Shown: positions 53,001 to 62,873 of the stretch, piece by piece | Layout: every line of letters starts with the position of its first letter | How positions within the stretch are numbered: position 1 is the first letter of the stretch | Assembly: GCF_001021385.1 (NCBI RefSeq) | Contig: NZ_CP011773.1 | Span: 6,113,407-6,177,406, forward strand | Reading direction: 5' to 3' | Length of the DNA stretch: 64,000 bases | Source: Mycobacterium sp. EPa45 | GTDB lineage: Bacteria; Actinomycetota; Actinomycetes; Mycobacteriales; Mycobacteriaceae | The notes under the pieces: generated by a model | What the model was told of the DNA's origin: nothing | Database searches by the model: none | Seen by the model: the letters and a program-made list of their open reading frames with translations, nothing else | Translations under genes and position numbers: made by a program

Positions 53001-53526
53001 CGGCGGCCTCAAGGGTGACCAGCTGGGCCTCAACCCGTCTGCCACGACAACGGAGGGTGCCAGCGCCGCCAATGGCAGCACCGTCAAACCCGTTAAGGCG
53101 ACTGTCTTTTCCCCGGGAGGCGGCGCCGACAATCCGGACAAGGCCGACCTGGCACTGACCGGTGGCCCCGGTACCGGCTGGCCGACGGACATCTACACCG
53201 ACCCGAATCCGTTCCCCAACTTCAAGAGCGGCGTCGGGCTGCTGGTGCAGCTGCCGCAGCCGACGACTGTGGGCAGTGTGTCGCTGACGGTACCCAGCAC
53301 CGGCACCCAGGTACAGATCCGCGCGGCGTCGTCAGCCAATCCCGGCAGTCTCGACGACACCACCGTGCTGACCCAGCCCACCGCATTGCAGCCGGGCGCC
53401 AACACAATTCAGGTCAACGCCAAGGCGCCGACGACCTACCTTCTGGTGTGGATCTCCACCATGGGAACCACCGACGGCAAGAACAAGACCGAGATCTCCG
53501 GGCTGACCGTCAAGGCCGCTTCCTAG
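50011..53526 (+). CDS. murJ: lipid II flippase MurJ (MviN) with C-terminal pseudokinase and extracellular domain
   Basis: A 1171-residue protein. An N-terminal MOP-superfamily flippase (about 30-560, about 14 helices; SRSWGMALATLVSRITGFIR, VAPLLVRLMLGHD) is followed by a linker. A pseudokinase domain (about 690-900, GGRYRLLVSHGGPPGLQFWQ) lacks HRD and DFG motifs. One helix follows (LLIGVGVGAGILVIALIILA, about 967-986), then a C-terminal beta-sandwich domain. In mycobacteria PknB phosphorylates the pseudokinase and the FHA protein FhaA binds it, slowing peptidoglycan precursor flow. Rv3910 is the orthologue. ATG 50011 overlaps the preceding stop. Confidence 0.95.
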   Translation: MKPPPRRPVAYVRPGPRTRAVRAELSDAAVVSRSWGMALATLVSRITGFIRIVLLAAILGAALSSAFTVANQLPNLIAALVLEATFTAIFVPVLARAERDDPDGGERFVRRLVTLATTLLLVATLLSVAAAPLLVRLMLGHDPQVNQPLTTAFAYLLLPQVIFYGLSSVFMAILNNRNVFGPPAWAPVVNNVVAIATLGLYLIVPGQLSVDPVQMGNAKLLVLGIGTTLGVVAQTMVLLVAIRAERISLRPLWGIDDRLKRFGAMAGAMVLYVLISQIGLVVVNQIASTAAASGPAIYNYTWLVLMLPFGIIGVTVLTVVMPRLSRNAAANDRPAVLADLSLATRLTMVTLIPIVAFMTVGGPAMGSALFAYGKFGEVDANYLGVAISLSAFTLIPYALVLLQLRVFYAREQPWTPLLIIIAITIVKIAASLLAPHLTGDRELVAGYLGLANGLGFLAGAVLGYVLLQRALKPPRGTLLDLAVVRTILVTTAASLLAGLIAYVLDRLLGLKVLTEHGGGIGSLLRLVVLAVIMLPILATVMLAARVPDAVAAWGAVKRRITRTAPQTVTAVAAPDRPQVPRHFPYPEHINSYGAAGSTGKGPAVNDQPSGNTPAEPTGDATTKIPRQAADDFQPDVAPELHVGTVAPAVPPKQPNADFAGDPTREPLGFESPREPAMEASADEDAHLIPGASIAGGRYRLLVSHGGPPGLQFWQALDTALDRQVALTFVDPDRTMPDEQVQEILSRTMKLSQIERPGIARVLDVANTGAGGLVVAEWIRGGSLKEVADTSPSPIGGARAVQALAAAADAAHTAGVALSIDHPSRVRVSIEGDVALAFPATMPGATPEDDIRGIGAALYALLVDRWPLPEKGVPSGLQPAETDPGGMPLEPRAVDGAIPFQISAAAARSVQADGGIRSAPTLLNLLQQATAVADRTDLIEPVAPVGVPPAPQAAAVDPEAQARRRRNLLIGVGVGAGILVIALIILASVLSSIFGDVGGGLKGDQLGLNPSATTTEGASAANGSTVKPVKATVFSPGGGADNPDKADLALTGGPGTGWPTDIYTDPNPFPNFKSGVGLLVQLPQPTTVGSVSLTVPSTGTQVQIRAASSANPGSLDDTTVLTQPTALQPGANTIQVNAKAPTTYLLVWISTMGTTDGKNKTEISGLTVKAAS

Positions 53527-53576
53527 TTCTCAACAGGCGCGGCCCCGGGTGAAGTGCTCGCGCAGGCTGCGAAATC

Positions 53577-53582
53577 TACTGT
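53577..53582 (+). promoter_or_regulatory. -10 hexamer, leaderless sigM
   Basis: TACTGT six bases before ATG 53589. No clear GGAAC-type ECF -35 is seen, so it is more like SigA than an autoregulated promoter. Confidence 0.4.
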
Positions 53583-53588
53583 CCGGGC

Positions 53589-54125
53589 ATGCGCAGCTTC
53601 CCCGGCACGGCCGTCGTCCGCAGTGATGCCGAGCTGCTGGCGGCGCACGTCGCCGGCGATCGCTACGCCTTCGAAGAACTGTTCCACCGCCACCACCGCC
53701 GGCTCTTCCAACTCGCCCGCAGGCGAACCCGCAGCCCCGACGACGCCGCCGACGTCATGCAGGACGCGATGCTGGCCGCACACCGCGGGGCTCCGTCCTT
53801 CCGCCACGATGCGGCGGTCGGCAGCTGGCTGCACCGCATCGTGATCAATGCCTGCTCGGACCGGATGCGGCGCGGGTCGCTGCCCACGACTCCACTGGAA
53901 GACGAGCATTGCGTCGGGGACCGCACCGCCGAGGTGGACACCGTGCTGCTGGTGCGCCGCGCACTGATGCGACTGCCCGCCGAGCAGCGTGCAGCGGTCC
54001 TCGCGGTGGACATGCACGGCTACTCGGTTGCCGACGCCGCCGCGCTGCTCGGCATCGCCGAAGGCACGGTGAAGAGCCGTTGCGCTCGGGGGCGGGCGAG
54101 GCTGTCGGGGCTGTTGCGCAGTTGA
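53589..54125 (+). CDS. sigM: ECF sigma factor SigM
   Basis: A 178-residue ECF sigma factor. Sigma-2 (about 12-85) has GDRYAFEELFHRHHRRLFQL, DAADVMQDAMLAAHRGAPSF and WLHRIVINACSDRMRR. Sigma-4 (about 115-172) has LMRLPAEQRAAVLAVDMHGY, SVADAAALLGIAEGTVKSRC. It is complete compared with the M. tuberculosis SigM core. It follows murJ by 62 bases. Its usual partner, an anti-sigma encoded immediately downstream, is represented here only by a shortened gene (see 54181-54675), so control of SigM may differ in this strain. Confidence 0.92.
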   Translation: MRSFPGTAVVRSDAELLAAHVAGDRYAFEELFHRHHRRLFQLARRRTRSPDDAADVMQDAMLAAHRGAPSFRHDAAVGSWLHRIVINACSDRMRRGSLPTTPLEDEHCVGDRTAEVDTVLLVRRALMRLPAEQRAAVLAVDMHGYSVADAAALLGIAEGTVKSRCARGRARLSGLLRS

Positions 54126-54128
54126 CGT

Positions 54129-54159
54129 TTTCCCGGGTCGCTGCGCTCCTGCCCTCCGG
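54129..54159 (-). repeat. dispersed 31-base repeat, copy 3 (between sigM and its linked membrane gene)
   Basis: On the minus strand it reads CCGGAGGGCAGGAGCG then CAGCGACCCGGGAAA. It lies exactly where the N-terminal anti-sigma coding region would be expected. Confidence 0.7.
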
Positions 54160-54180
54160 AAGACCCGGCACACTGGTCGG

Positions 54181-54675
54181 GTGGAGCCCACGCATACCGT
54201 GACACCGGCGTCGTCAGCGCCTGCGGCCCATGCGCGGCGACCCGCGGCGCGCACCGGGCGCCTGGTGGCGGCCGGCGTCGGCACGGTGGCGGTGGTGGCG
54301 GCGATCGGACTCGGCACCGCGGCGCTGCTGAGATCCGGCGGCCCCACGGCGAGCACCCTGACCAGTGCCAGCATGATCACCGTCACGCCGAAGATGCCGA
54401 TCAGCAGCCGTGAGCTGAACGCCCTGATCGCACGCAGCCCCGATTTCGGTCCACTGACCGATCCCAAACGGCGGTCCGCATGCCTGAGCGCCCTGGGTTA
54501 TCCGGGATCGGTGCAGGTCCTGGGCGCCGAGCAGGTGCAGATCGACGGCAACCCCGCGATCGTGCTCGTGCTGCCCGGCGACCAGCCCGACGTGATCGTC
54601 GGTGTCACGGTCGCCGCGTCCTGCAGTTCGGTGGACACCGGCCTGATTGCCGACACGACTGTGCGCCGCCCATAG
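54181..54675 (+). CDS. SigM-linked membrane protein, Rv3912-like, lacking N-terminal anti-sigma domain
   Basis: A 164-residue protein. A short N-terminal tail of about 27 residues precedes one membrane helix (RLVAAGVGTVAVVAAIGLGTAALL). The extracytoplasmic domain (ITVTPKMPISSRELNALIARSPDFGPLTDPKRRSACLSALGYPGS, VQVLGAEQVQIDGNPAIVLVLPG) matches the C-terminal half of Rv3912, the SigM anti-sigma RsmA, as I recall it. The cytosolic sigma-binding domain seems absent. No -10 or ribosome site precedes GTG 54181, and the 55-base gap to sigM contains a dispersed repeat. A deletion mediated or marked by the repeat is the likely cause; the gene may be a remnant. Confidence 0.7.
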   Translation: MEPTHTVTPASSAPAAHARRPAARTGRLVAAGVGTVAVVAAIGLGTAALLRSGGPTASTLTSASMITVTPKMPISSRELNALIARSPDFGPLTDPKRRSACLSALGYPGSVQVLGAEQVQIDGNPAIVLVLPGDQPDVIVGVTVAASCSSVDTGLIADTTVRRP

Positions 54676-54786
54676 TGCACGGCGGGGAACAGTGCGGCCT
54701 ACCCTGTTGTTTGATCAAGTGCCCCGAGCGGCACCCGAATTGCCGGCTCTTCGCCCGCAGTCCGGGACCGGAGCAGAAAGGCTGGT

Positions 54787-55758
54787 ATGAGCGCCAACCC
54801 AGTACATGACGTCATCGTCATCGGATCAGGCCCCGCCGGCTACACCGCGGCCATCTACACCGCCCGCGCGCAGCTGCAACCGCTGGTGTTCGAAGGGACG
54901 TCCTTCGGCGGCGCGCTGATGACCACCACCGAGGTGGAGAACTTCCCCGGCTTCCGCGCCGGCATCACCGGTCCGGAGTTGATGGACGAGATGCGCGAGC
55001 AGGCCCTGCACTTCGGTGCCGACCTGCGGATGGAAGACGTCGAGTCGGTCGATCTGGAAGGCCCGGTCAAGAAGGTGGTGACCGGCGACGGTGAAACCCA
55101 CCTCGCCCGTTCGATCATCCTCGCGATGGGCGCCGCAGCCCGCTACCTCGGCGTCCCGGGCGAACAAGAGCTGCTCGGCCGCGGCGTCAGCGCCTGCGCC
55201 ACCTGTGACGGCTTCTTCTTCAAGGAGCAGGACATCGCCGTCATCGGCGGCGGCGACTCGGCAATGGAAGAGGCGACGTTCCTCACCCGCTTCGCCCGCA
55301 GCGTCACCCTCGTGCACCGCCGCGACGAGTTCCGGGCATCGAAGATCATGCTCGAACGCGCCCGGGAGAACGAGAAGATCACCTTCCTGACCAACACCGC
55401 GGTGGACGCGGTCGAGGGTGACACCACTGTCAGTGGGCTACGCGTCCACAACGTGATCACCGGCGAGGAATCGGTTCTGCCGGTGACGGGCGTGTTCGTC
55501 GCGATCGGTCACGACCCGCGCTCGGAGCTGGTGCGCGGCGCCGTCGACCTCGACCCCGAGGGCTACGTGCTGGTACGCGATCGCACCACCGCCACCTCGG
55601 TCGACGGCGTGTTTGCTGCCGGAGACCTGGTCGACCACACGTACCGGCAGGCCATCACCGCCGCCGGGATGGGCTGTTCGGCCGCGATCGACGCCGAACG
55701 CTGGCTGGCCGATGCCGACGACACTGCAACCACCGAAATGATTGGAGCACACCAATGA
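54787..55758 (+). CDS. trxB: thioredoxin reductase
   Basis: A 323-residue FAD/NADPH flavoprotein. The FAD loop is [20 protein letters not shown], the redox motif is CATC ([13 protein letters not shown], about 137-140), and the NADPH loop is [11 protein letters not shown]. The C-terminal FAD part is [22 protein letters not shown]. It reduces thioredoxin with NADPH in the cytosol. ATG 54787 follows AAAGGCTGGT. The trxA start overlaps its stop by four bases (ATGA). Rv3913 is the counterpart. Confidence 0.97.
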   Translation: MSANPVHDVIVIGSGPAGYTAAIYTARAQLQPLVFEGTSFGGALMTTTEVENFPGFRAGITGPELMDEMREQALHFGADLRMEDVESVDLEGPVKKVVTGDGETHLARSIILAMGAAARYLGVPGEQELLGRGVSACATCDGFFFKEQDIAVIGGGDSAMEEATFLTRFARSVTLVHRRDEFRASKIMLERARENEKITFLTNTAVDAVEGDTTVSGLRVHNVITGEESVLPVTGVFVAIGHDPRSELVRGAVDLDPEGYVLVRDRTTATSVDGVFAAGDLVDHTYRQAITAAGMGCSAAIDAERWLADADDTATTEMIGAHQ

Positions 55759-56087
55759 GCGACGGCGGCGCGACCGTAACGGTCTCCGACGACTCCTTCT
55801 CCCAGGATGTCCTGTCCAGCAATACCCCTGTGCTGGTTGACTTTTGGGCCACGTGGTGCGGTCCGTGCCGGATGGTCGCGCCGGTCCTCGAGGAGATCGC
55901 CAGTGAGAAGGCCGGCGCTCTGACGGTGGCCAAGCTCGATGTCGATGCCAACCCGGCGACCGCGCGTGACTTCCAAGTCGTCTCGATCCCGACCATGATC
56001 CTGTTCAAGGACGGTCAGCCGGTGAAGCGCATCGTGGGCGCCAAGGGCAAGGCGGCGTTGCTGCGCGAGATCGCGGACGTCGTTTAG
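55755..56087 (+). CDS. trxA: thioredoxin
   Basis: A 110-residue thioredoxin with the active site WCGPC ([16 protein letters not shown]) and the cis-Pro segment [13 protein letters not shown]. It is reduced by the TrxB encoded directly upstream; start and stop overlap (ATGA). The M. tuberculosis equivalent is named TrxC (Rv3914). Confidence 0.97.
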   Translation: MSDGGATVTVSDDSFSQDVLSSNTPVLVDFWATWCGPCRMVAPVLEEIASEKAGALTVAKLDVDANPATARDFQVVSIPTMILFKDGQPVKRIVGAKGKAALLREIADVV

Positions 56088-56291
56088 CGCAAGCGGGAGC
56101 CCCACTTCTCGCTCTTCCCCCGTCTCGCGCCTCGACAGCATCGTCGACTCGATGGCCGAGACGATTCCGTTACCGGCGGCGTCGCCTGCCGTTTTCCGGA
56201 ATGCGGTGAGCTTCTGCGAGAATGCTCCCTAGCCTGTGAGCAATCGTCAGCGCTGTGACAGGCGGCTAACACAGTGACCGAAGGGCCCTGC

Positions 56292-57539
56292 ATGTCGAGT
56301 CTTCGCCACGGTGCCGGGGGCGACGCCTCCCGACACCGCAGCGGTCGGGATGACGTGTTGCGCCGCGGTGACCGCAGCAACGCCGTCGTCGAGATCCGCG
56401 AGGCGCTCTCGGCGTTGGGCCTGGTCGACAATCCCGACGCGGACCTGACCACGGGTAAGCGGGTGGCCGTGGACGTGTTCGACGCCGATCTCGACGAGGC
56501 GGTGCGGGCATTCCAGCAGCGCCGCGGACTTCTGGTCGACGGGATCGTCGGCGAGGCCACCTACCGCGCACTCAAGGAAGCCTCCTACCGGCTCGGAGCA
56601 CGCACCCTGGTGCACCAATTCGGTGCTCCCATGTATGGCGATGACGTCGCCACACTGCAGGCCAAGCTGCAGGAGCTCGGCTTCTACACCGCGCTGGTGG
56701 ACGGCTACTTCGGGTTGCAGACTCACAACGGGTTGATGTCCTACCAGCGCGAGTATGGACTGTCCGCCGACGGCATCTGCGGCCCGGAAACGTTGCGCTC
56801 CTTGGACTTTCTGGGTTCCCGCGTCACCGGCGGCTCGCTGCACGCCATCCGCGAAGAGGAACAGGTCCGCCGCTCGGGCCCCCGGCTCTCCGGGAAGCGG
56901 ATCATCATCGATCCGGGCCGCGGGGGTTCTGACCACGGCCTGATCACCCAGGGTCCAGAGGGACCGATCAGTGAAGCAGACATCCTGTGGGACTTGGCCA
57001 GTCGGCTCGAAGGCCGGATGACCGCGATCGGCATGGAGACTTTCCTATCCAGGCCGCCGAGCCACAGCCCGACCGACGCCGAGCGCGCCGCCACCGCCAA
57101 CACCGTCGGCGCCGACCTGATGATCAGCCTGCGCTGCGAGACCCAGCCCAGTCCGTCGGCCAACGGTGTGGCTTCGTTCTACTTCGGCAGCTCGCACGGC
57201 TCGGTATCGACGATCGGCCGGAACCTGGCTGACTTCATTCAGCGAGAAGTTGTGGCGCGCACCGGGTTACGTGATTGCCGGACGCACGGCCGGACCTGGG
57301 ATCTGCTGCGTCTCACCCGGATGCCCACCGTGCAGGTCGACGTCGGCTACATCACCAACCCGCGGGACCGCTCCATGCTGGTGACCAGCCACTCCCGCGA
57401 TGCGATCGCCGAAGGCATCCTGGCCGCCGTCAAGCGGCTCTATCTCCTGGGCAAGAACGACCGTCCCACAGGCACTTTCACGTTCGCCGAACTACTCGCC
57501 CACGAGCTGTCGGTCGAACAGGCCCGACCCGCTTACTGA
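56292..57539 (+). CDS. cwlM: CwlM, inactive amidase-like regulator of peptidoglycan synthesis
   Basis: A 415-residue protein: two PG_binding_1 repeats (about 30-90 and 105-170: FQQRRGLLVDGIVGEATYRA, SYQREYGLSADGICGPETLR), then an Amidase_3 domain (about 190-390). The first zinc ligand is lost: IIIDPGRGG replaces DPGHGG, as in M. tuberculosis CwlM. CwlM is cytoplasmic, phosphorylated by PknB, and stimulates MurA. No signal peptide is present, in agreement. ATG 56292 matches the Mtb start region; GTG 56274 adds six residues. It abuts the converging GNAT gene with no gap. Confidence 0.95.
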   Translation: MSSLRHGAGGDASRHRSGRDDVLRRGDRSNAVVEIREALSALGLVDNPDADLTTGKRVAVDVFDADLDEAVRAFQQRRGLLVDGIVGEATYRALKEASYRLGARTLVHQFGAPMYGDDVATLQAKLQELGFYTALVDGYFGLQTHNGLMSYQREYGLSADGICGPETLRSLDFLGSRVTGGSLHAIREEEQVRRSGPRLSGKRIIIDPGRGGSDHGLITQGPEGPISEADILWDLASRLEGRMTAIGMETFLSRPPSHSPTDAERAATANTVGADLMISLRCETQPSPSANGVASFYFGSSHGSVSTIGRNLADFIQREVVARTGLRDCRTHGRTWDLLRLTRMPTVQVDVGYITNPRDRSMLVTSHSRDAIAEGILAAVKRLYLLGKNDRPTGTFTFAELLAHELSVEQARPAY

Positions 57540-58271
57540 TCAGCCGCGAACTTCTGCGCCGGCACCGACCGGCTCCTGCAGCTGTGCGCTTTCCAGCAGC
57601 CGCTCCAGCGCGGCCTCCACTTCGGCTTTCCAGCCGAGCCCTTTGTCGAGCTCGAGCCGCAGCCGCGGAAAATGCCGGTGCGGGGCGACGACGGTGAATC
57701 CGGCGTCCAGCAGGAAGTCTGCGCCGATCATGCATTGGTCGAAGGAGCAGTCCCCCAAGACCTCGACGGCGGGACGCAACTCAGGGTCGACGGCGTCGGG
57801 GTCGAGGAGTTCGGTGGCCTCGGATGTACGGCCGAACGCCTCGAGGGCGCGCACACCTCGTCGAACGAGTTCGTTGACCACCTGGCTGATCAACGCGTGC
57901 GGCAGGCTGTCGGCCTGGCCGGGTTCGATCGCCATGGAGGTCAGCAGAACAGCGTCCGCACTGACCGGTCCGGTCGGGAAGAGTTGCGCCCGCGGCACCG
58001 CACGGGGCGGGGCGTACAGCACGTAGCCGAGGCACGGCTGCTCGTCGTCCGACGCCGATCCCTCGGCGGGCACCGTTGTGGCCACTTGACCACACGATCC
58101 CCACTCGAGCATGACCATCGACAGCCATGCTTCCTTCTCGAACTCGGGGTCGGGAAGGTAGTCACCGCCCCGTAGTGTCGCGGGATCGACTTCCCAGAAC
58201 ACACACCGGCGCGCGTGCTTGGGCAACTGCTCGAACGCCTCGAGCCGAAGCGGCGTGATGCGGACGGACAC
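57540..58271 (-). CDS. GNAT-like N-acetyltransferase-fold protein (Rv3916c-like)
   Basis: A 243-residue protein with a GNAT-like pattern: CLGYVLYAPPRAVPRA and VLLTSMAIEPGQADSLPHALISQVVNELVRRGVRALEAFGR. This corresponds to strands 4-5 and the following helix, though the pyrophosphate loop is unusual. The N-terminal MSVRITPLRLEAFEQLPKHA is family-specific. The acceptor is unknown. GTG 58271 follows GGGGAGGTTA. It lies 228 bases downstream of parB and converges on cwlM with no gap. Confidence 0.82.
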   Translation of the reverse strand: MSVRITPLRLEAFEQLPKHARRCVFWEVDPATLRGGDYLPDPEFEKEAWLSMVMLEWGSCGQVATTVPAEGSASDDEQPCLGYVLYAPPRAVPRAQLFPTGPVSADAVLLTSMAIEPGQADSLPHALISQVVNELVRRGVRALEAFGRTSEATELLDPDAVDPELRPAVEVLGDCSFDQCMIGADFLLDAGFTVVAPHRHFPRLRLELDKGLGWKAEVEAALERLLESAQLQEPVGAGAEVRG

Positions 58272-58499
58272 TAACCTCCCCGACTTTCATGCGGCACAAA
58301 AGGGCGAATGCGCCCCTTCAGGATAGGAGAGGCAACCGGCAACATGCCAGTGGCGGCGGAGCTACCTACTCCGGCGGCTCTCCGGGACGAAATGTGTTGG
58401 CCCCCTGTGCGATCCCGCGATTGAGGGACTGCGCAGCGAACACGAAACGCGGCGGGCGTCACTGTGACGGAATTGGCTGGAGTCGTCGTACCTACGTTT
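58272..58499. other. parB-GNAT gap with short hairpin
   Basis: 228 bases after the parB stop on the minus strand. A short hairpin, GGGCG-AATG-CGCCC at 58302-58315, lies about 30 bases before the GNAT gene start and could terminate parB or affect translation. No gene is supported. Confidence 0.35.
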
Positions 58500-59498
58500 T
58501 CAGCCAGCCGGCCGGTTCATCATGTCCACAATGCGCTGCAGATCGTCCACCGAGCCGAACTCGACGACGATCTTGCCCTTGCGCTTGCCGAGACTCACCG
58601 TCACCCGGGTGTCGAAGGTGCTCGACAGCCGCTCGGCCACATCTTGAAGCCCGGGCATCTGAATCGGTTTGCGCCGCGGCGCCGGAGGCGTCTTGGTGTC
58701 CGACCGATTGGCGAGGGTGACTGCCTCCTCGGTGGCGCGGACCGACAAGCCTTCGGCGATGATGCGCGCGGCCAGCTCCTCCTGGGCCTCGGGCCCGGCC
58801 TCCAGCGCGAGGAGCGCACGCGCGTGCCCGGCCGACAACACACCGGCAGCCACCCGGCGCTGGACCGCGATCGGCAGTCGCAACAACCGGATCATGTTGG
58901 TGATCACCGGTCGCGACCGCCCGATGCGGACGGCGAGTTCATCGTGGGTCACTTCGAACTCTTCGAGCAACTGTTGGTAGGCCGCCGCCTCTTCCAGCGG
59001 GTTGAGCTGAACGCGGTGGATGTTCTCCAGCAGGGCGTCGCGCAGCAGATTGTCTTCGGCGGTCTCCCGGACGATCGCCGGGATGGTTGCCAGACCGGCC
59101 TCTTGGGCCGCTCGCCAGCGCCGCTCCCCCATCACCAGTTGGTAGCGGATCGGCGTTGACATCGCCCCGGTCGCCGCGCCCCTGCCCGCCGATCCCGGCG
59201 CCGTGTCCGGAACGGCCCGCACCACGATCGGCTGCATCAGTCCGAATTCGCGGATCGAGTGCACCAGTTCGGCGAGGGCCTCCTCGTCGAAGACCTGGCG
59301 CGGCTGCCGCGGATTCGGTTCGATGGCGGCGGGGTCGATCTCGCGGTAAACCGCACCGACGCTATCGGCGTTCAGCGAGGTTCCGCCGATCACCACATCG
59401 GCCGCCGCCGCGCCCAGCCGTGGGCCGCCGTCCGCCGGCCCGGTGGGGATCAACGATGCCAGCCCCCGACCGAGGCCGCCCTTGTTCTTCGATGACAT
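58500..59498 (-). CDS. parB: chromosome-partitioning protein ParB
   Basis: A 332-residue ParB-CTPase clamp: N-terminal [20 protein letters not shown] (ParA-interaction peptide), CTP-binding boxes [15 protein letters not shown] and [17 protein letters not shown] for parS ([20 protein letters not shown]), and C-terminal dimerisation domain. ATG 59498 is chosen because GGAGG lies five bases upstream; the frame extends only four codons further. It is 12 bases downstream of the parA stop. Two parS sites are in the window. Rv3917c is the counterpart. Confidence 0.97.
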   Translation of the reverse strand: MSSKNKGGLGRGLASLIPTGPADGGPRLGAAAADVVIGGTSLNADSVGAVYREIDPAAIEPNPRQPRQVFDEEALAELVHSIREFGLMQPIVVRAVPDTAPGSAGRGAATGAMSTPIRYQLVMGERRWRAAQEAGLATIPAIVRETAEDNLLRDALLENIHRVQLNPLEEAAAYQQLLEEFEVTHDELAVRIGRSRPVITNMIRLLRLPIAVQRRVAAGVLSAGHARALLALEAGPEAQEELAARIIAEGLSVRATEEAVTLANRSDTKTPPAPRRKPIQMPGLQDVAERLSSTFDTRVTVSLGKRKGKIVVEFGSVDDLQRIVDMMNRPAG

Positions 59499-59510
59499 GT
59501 GCGCCTCCAT

Positions 59511-61156
<1,646 letters not shown>

Positions 61157-61182
61157 TTAATGGTGCTGTCCAATTTATGAAC

Positions 61183-61194
61183 TACACCGGTGTA
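61183..61194. promoter_or_regulatory. 12-bp palindrome in khpB-rsmG gap
   Basis: TACACCGGTGTA, perfectly symmetric, three bases after the khpB stop and about 33 bases before the rsmG start. It may be part of a promoter or operator. Confidence 0.4.
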
Positions 61195-61197
61195 ACT

Positions 61198-61761
61198 TCA
61201 GCCCTTCAGGACGACGACGCGACGCGAGGGCTCCACACCCTCGCTCTCGCTATGCACGCCGTCCACGGCGGCCACAGCGTCGTGCACGATCTTGCGCTCA
61301 AAGGGCGTCATCGGGGCCAGTTCTTCACGGTCGCCGGACTCGAGCACTCGGCGGGCCACCTTGTCGCCCAGCGCGGTCAGCTCTTCACGACGGCGACGGC
61401 GCCAGTTGGCGATGTCGAGCATCAGCCTGCTGCGCTCGCCCGTCTTCTGATGAACGGCCAGCCGGGTCAGCTCCTGCAGCGCGTCGAGGATTTCACCTTT
61501 GCGGCCCACGAGTTTCGACAGGTCGTCGCCGCCGTCGATGCTCACGATTGCGCGGTTCCCCTCCACGTCGAGGTCGATGTCGCCGTCGAAATCCAACAGG
61601 TCGAGCAGCTCCTCCAGATAGTCGCCGGCGATCTCGCCTTCGGCGACGAGGCGCTCTTCGAGATCCTCGCCCTTCACTTCGGCCTTATCGGGATTCTGCT
61701 CGAGGTCGCTGTCGATCGCGACATCGGACTCGGTCACTTCAGTGGTATCGGCATCCGCCAT
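61198..61761 (-). CDS. khpB: RNA-binding protein KhpB (Jag), KH and R3H domains
   Basis: A 187-residue protein with an acidic N-terminal tail (about 1-45), a KH domain (LVGRKGEILDALQELTRLAV) and an R3H domain (LMTPFERKIVHDAVAAVDGV, then SESEGVEPSRRVVV). KhpB with KhpA binds RNAs and is linked to cell division and envelope genes. ATG 61761 follows GGGAGAGACAC; the frame to 61800 overlaps yidC and is rejected. It is 35 bases downstream of the yidC stop. Rv3920c counterpart. Confidence 0.94.
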   Translation of the reverse strand: MADADTTEVTESDVAIDSDLEQNPDKAEVKGEDLEERLVAEGEIAGDYLEELLDLLDFDGDIDLDVEGNRAIVSIDGGDDLSKLVGRKGEILDALQELTRLAVHQKTGERSRLMLDIANWRRRRREELTALGDKVARRVLESGDREELAPMTPFERKIVHDAVAAVDGVHSESEGVEPSRRVVVLKG

Positions 61762-61796
61762 GTGTCTCTCCCTCTTCTCACCGGAGCGATCTCCGG

Positions 61797-62873
61797 TCAA
61801 CGCTTACGTTTCTTGGGCCGCGCTCCCGGGCGCGGTGTGCGGGCCGTCGGCCCGCCGTCGGTCGGCTTCGCGGACGCAGCATCGGTATCGGTGTCCGCCT
61901 CGACGGCGGCTTCCTCCGCGGAATCTGCCGCCGCGCCGTTGGTCGCAGCCGGCGCGCTCTTCTTCGGCTTGGTCGGCTTGACGCCCGGCGCCGGAGCGTT
62001 CGCGGCTCGACGGGCCAGCGCCTCTTCCTTCTTGGCTTCTTCTTCCTTCTCGATCCTGCCGAACACATAGTGCTGCTGGCCGAAGGTCCAGATGTTGTTG
62101 GACACCCAGTAGATGATGATCGCGATCGGCAGGAAGGGGCCACCGACAACCACACCGAGCGGGAAGACATAGAGCGCAAGCTTGTTCATCATCGCGGTCT
62201 GCGGGTTGGCTGCGGCTTCCGGGCTCTGGCGTGCGACCGACGCCCGGCTGTTGAAGTAGGTGGCGATACCGGCGAGCAGCATCAGCGGAATCCCGACGCC
62301 GATCACGGCGGTCCGGCTGAATTCGGTGAAGGCGTCCAGACCGGTGTGCTGGGTCATGAACGCACCGATCGGCGCACCGAAGAGGTTGGCGTCCAGAAAA
62401 TGGGCAACGTCGTCAGGGCTGAAGACGTAGTTGCCGGTCGATCGGTTCTCCGCCACCGTGAGATGCGGCTGGCCCCAGCCGCCGGTGGTGCGGTTGAACG
62501 ACCGCAGCACGTGATAGAGCCCGATGAACACGGGGATCTGGGCCAGCATCGGCAGGCAGCCGAGGATCGGGTTGAACCCGTGTTCGCGCTGGAGCTTCTG
62601 CATCTCCAAGGCCATCCGCTGGCGGTCCTTGCCGTACTTCTTCTGCAGTGCCTTGATCTGCGGCTGTAACTCCTGCATCTGCCGCGTGGTCCGGATCTGG
62701 CGGACGAAGGGCTTGTAGAGCAGCGCGCGCAGGCTGAACACCAGGAACATGACGGCCAGTCCCCAGGCGAAGAAGTTGGTGGGGCCGAGGATGGCGGCGA
62801 ACAGCTTGTACCAGAGCCACATGATGCCCGACACCGGGTAATAGATGACGTCCAAGCTGAACCAATTAAACAT
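61797..62873 (-). CDS. yidC: membrane protein insertase YidC
   Basis: A 358-residue insertase with about five helices: [75 protein letters not shown] and [20 protein letters not shown]. The hydrophilic groove Arg lies in [15 protein letters not shown] Lys/Ala-rich C-terminal tail ends [10 protein letters not shown]. It inserts and folds inner-membrane proteins. ATG 62873 follows CAGGAGCACGC and overlaps yidD by eight bases. Rv3921c counterpart. Confidence 0.96.
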   Translation of the reverse strand: MFNWFSLDVIYYPVSGIMWLWYKLFAAILGPTNFFAWGLAVMFLVFSLRALLYKPFVRQIRTTRQMQELQPQIKALQKKYGKDRQRMALEMQKLQREHGFNPILGCLPMLAQIPVFIGLYHVLRSFNRTTGGWGQPHLTVAENRSTGNYVFSPDDVAHFLDANLFGAPIGAFMTQHTGLDAFTEFSRTAVIGVGIPLMLLAGIATYFNSRASVARQSPEAAANPQTAMMNKLALYVFPLGVVVGGPFLPIAIIIYWVSNNIWTFGQQHYVFGRIEKEEEAKKEEALARRAANAPAPGVKPTKPKKSAPAATNGAAADSAEEAAVEADTDTDAASAKPTDGGPTARTPRPGARPKKRKR

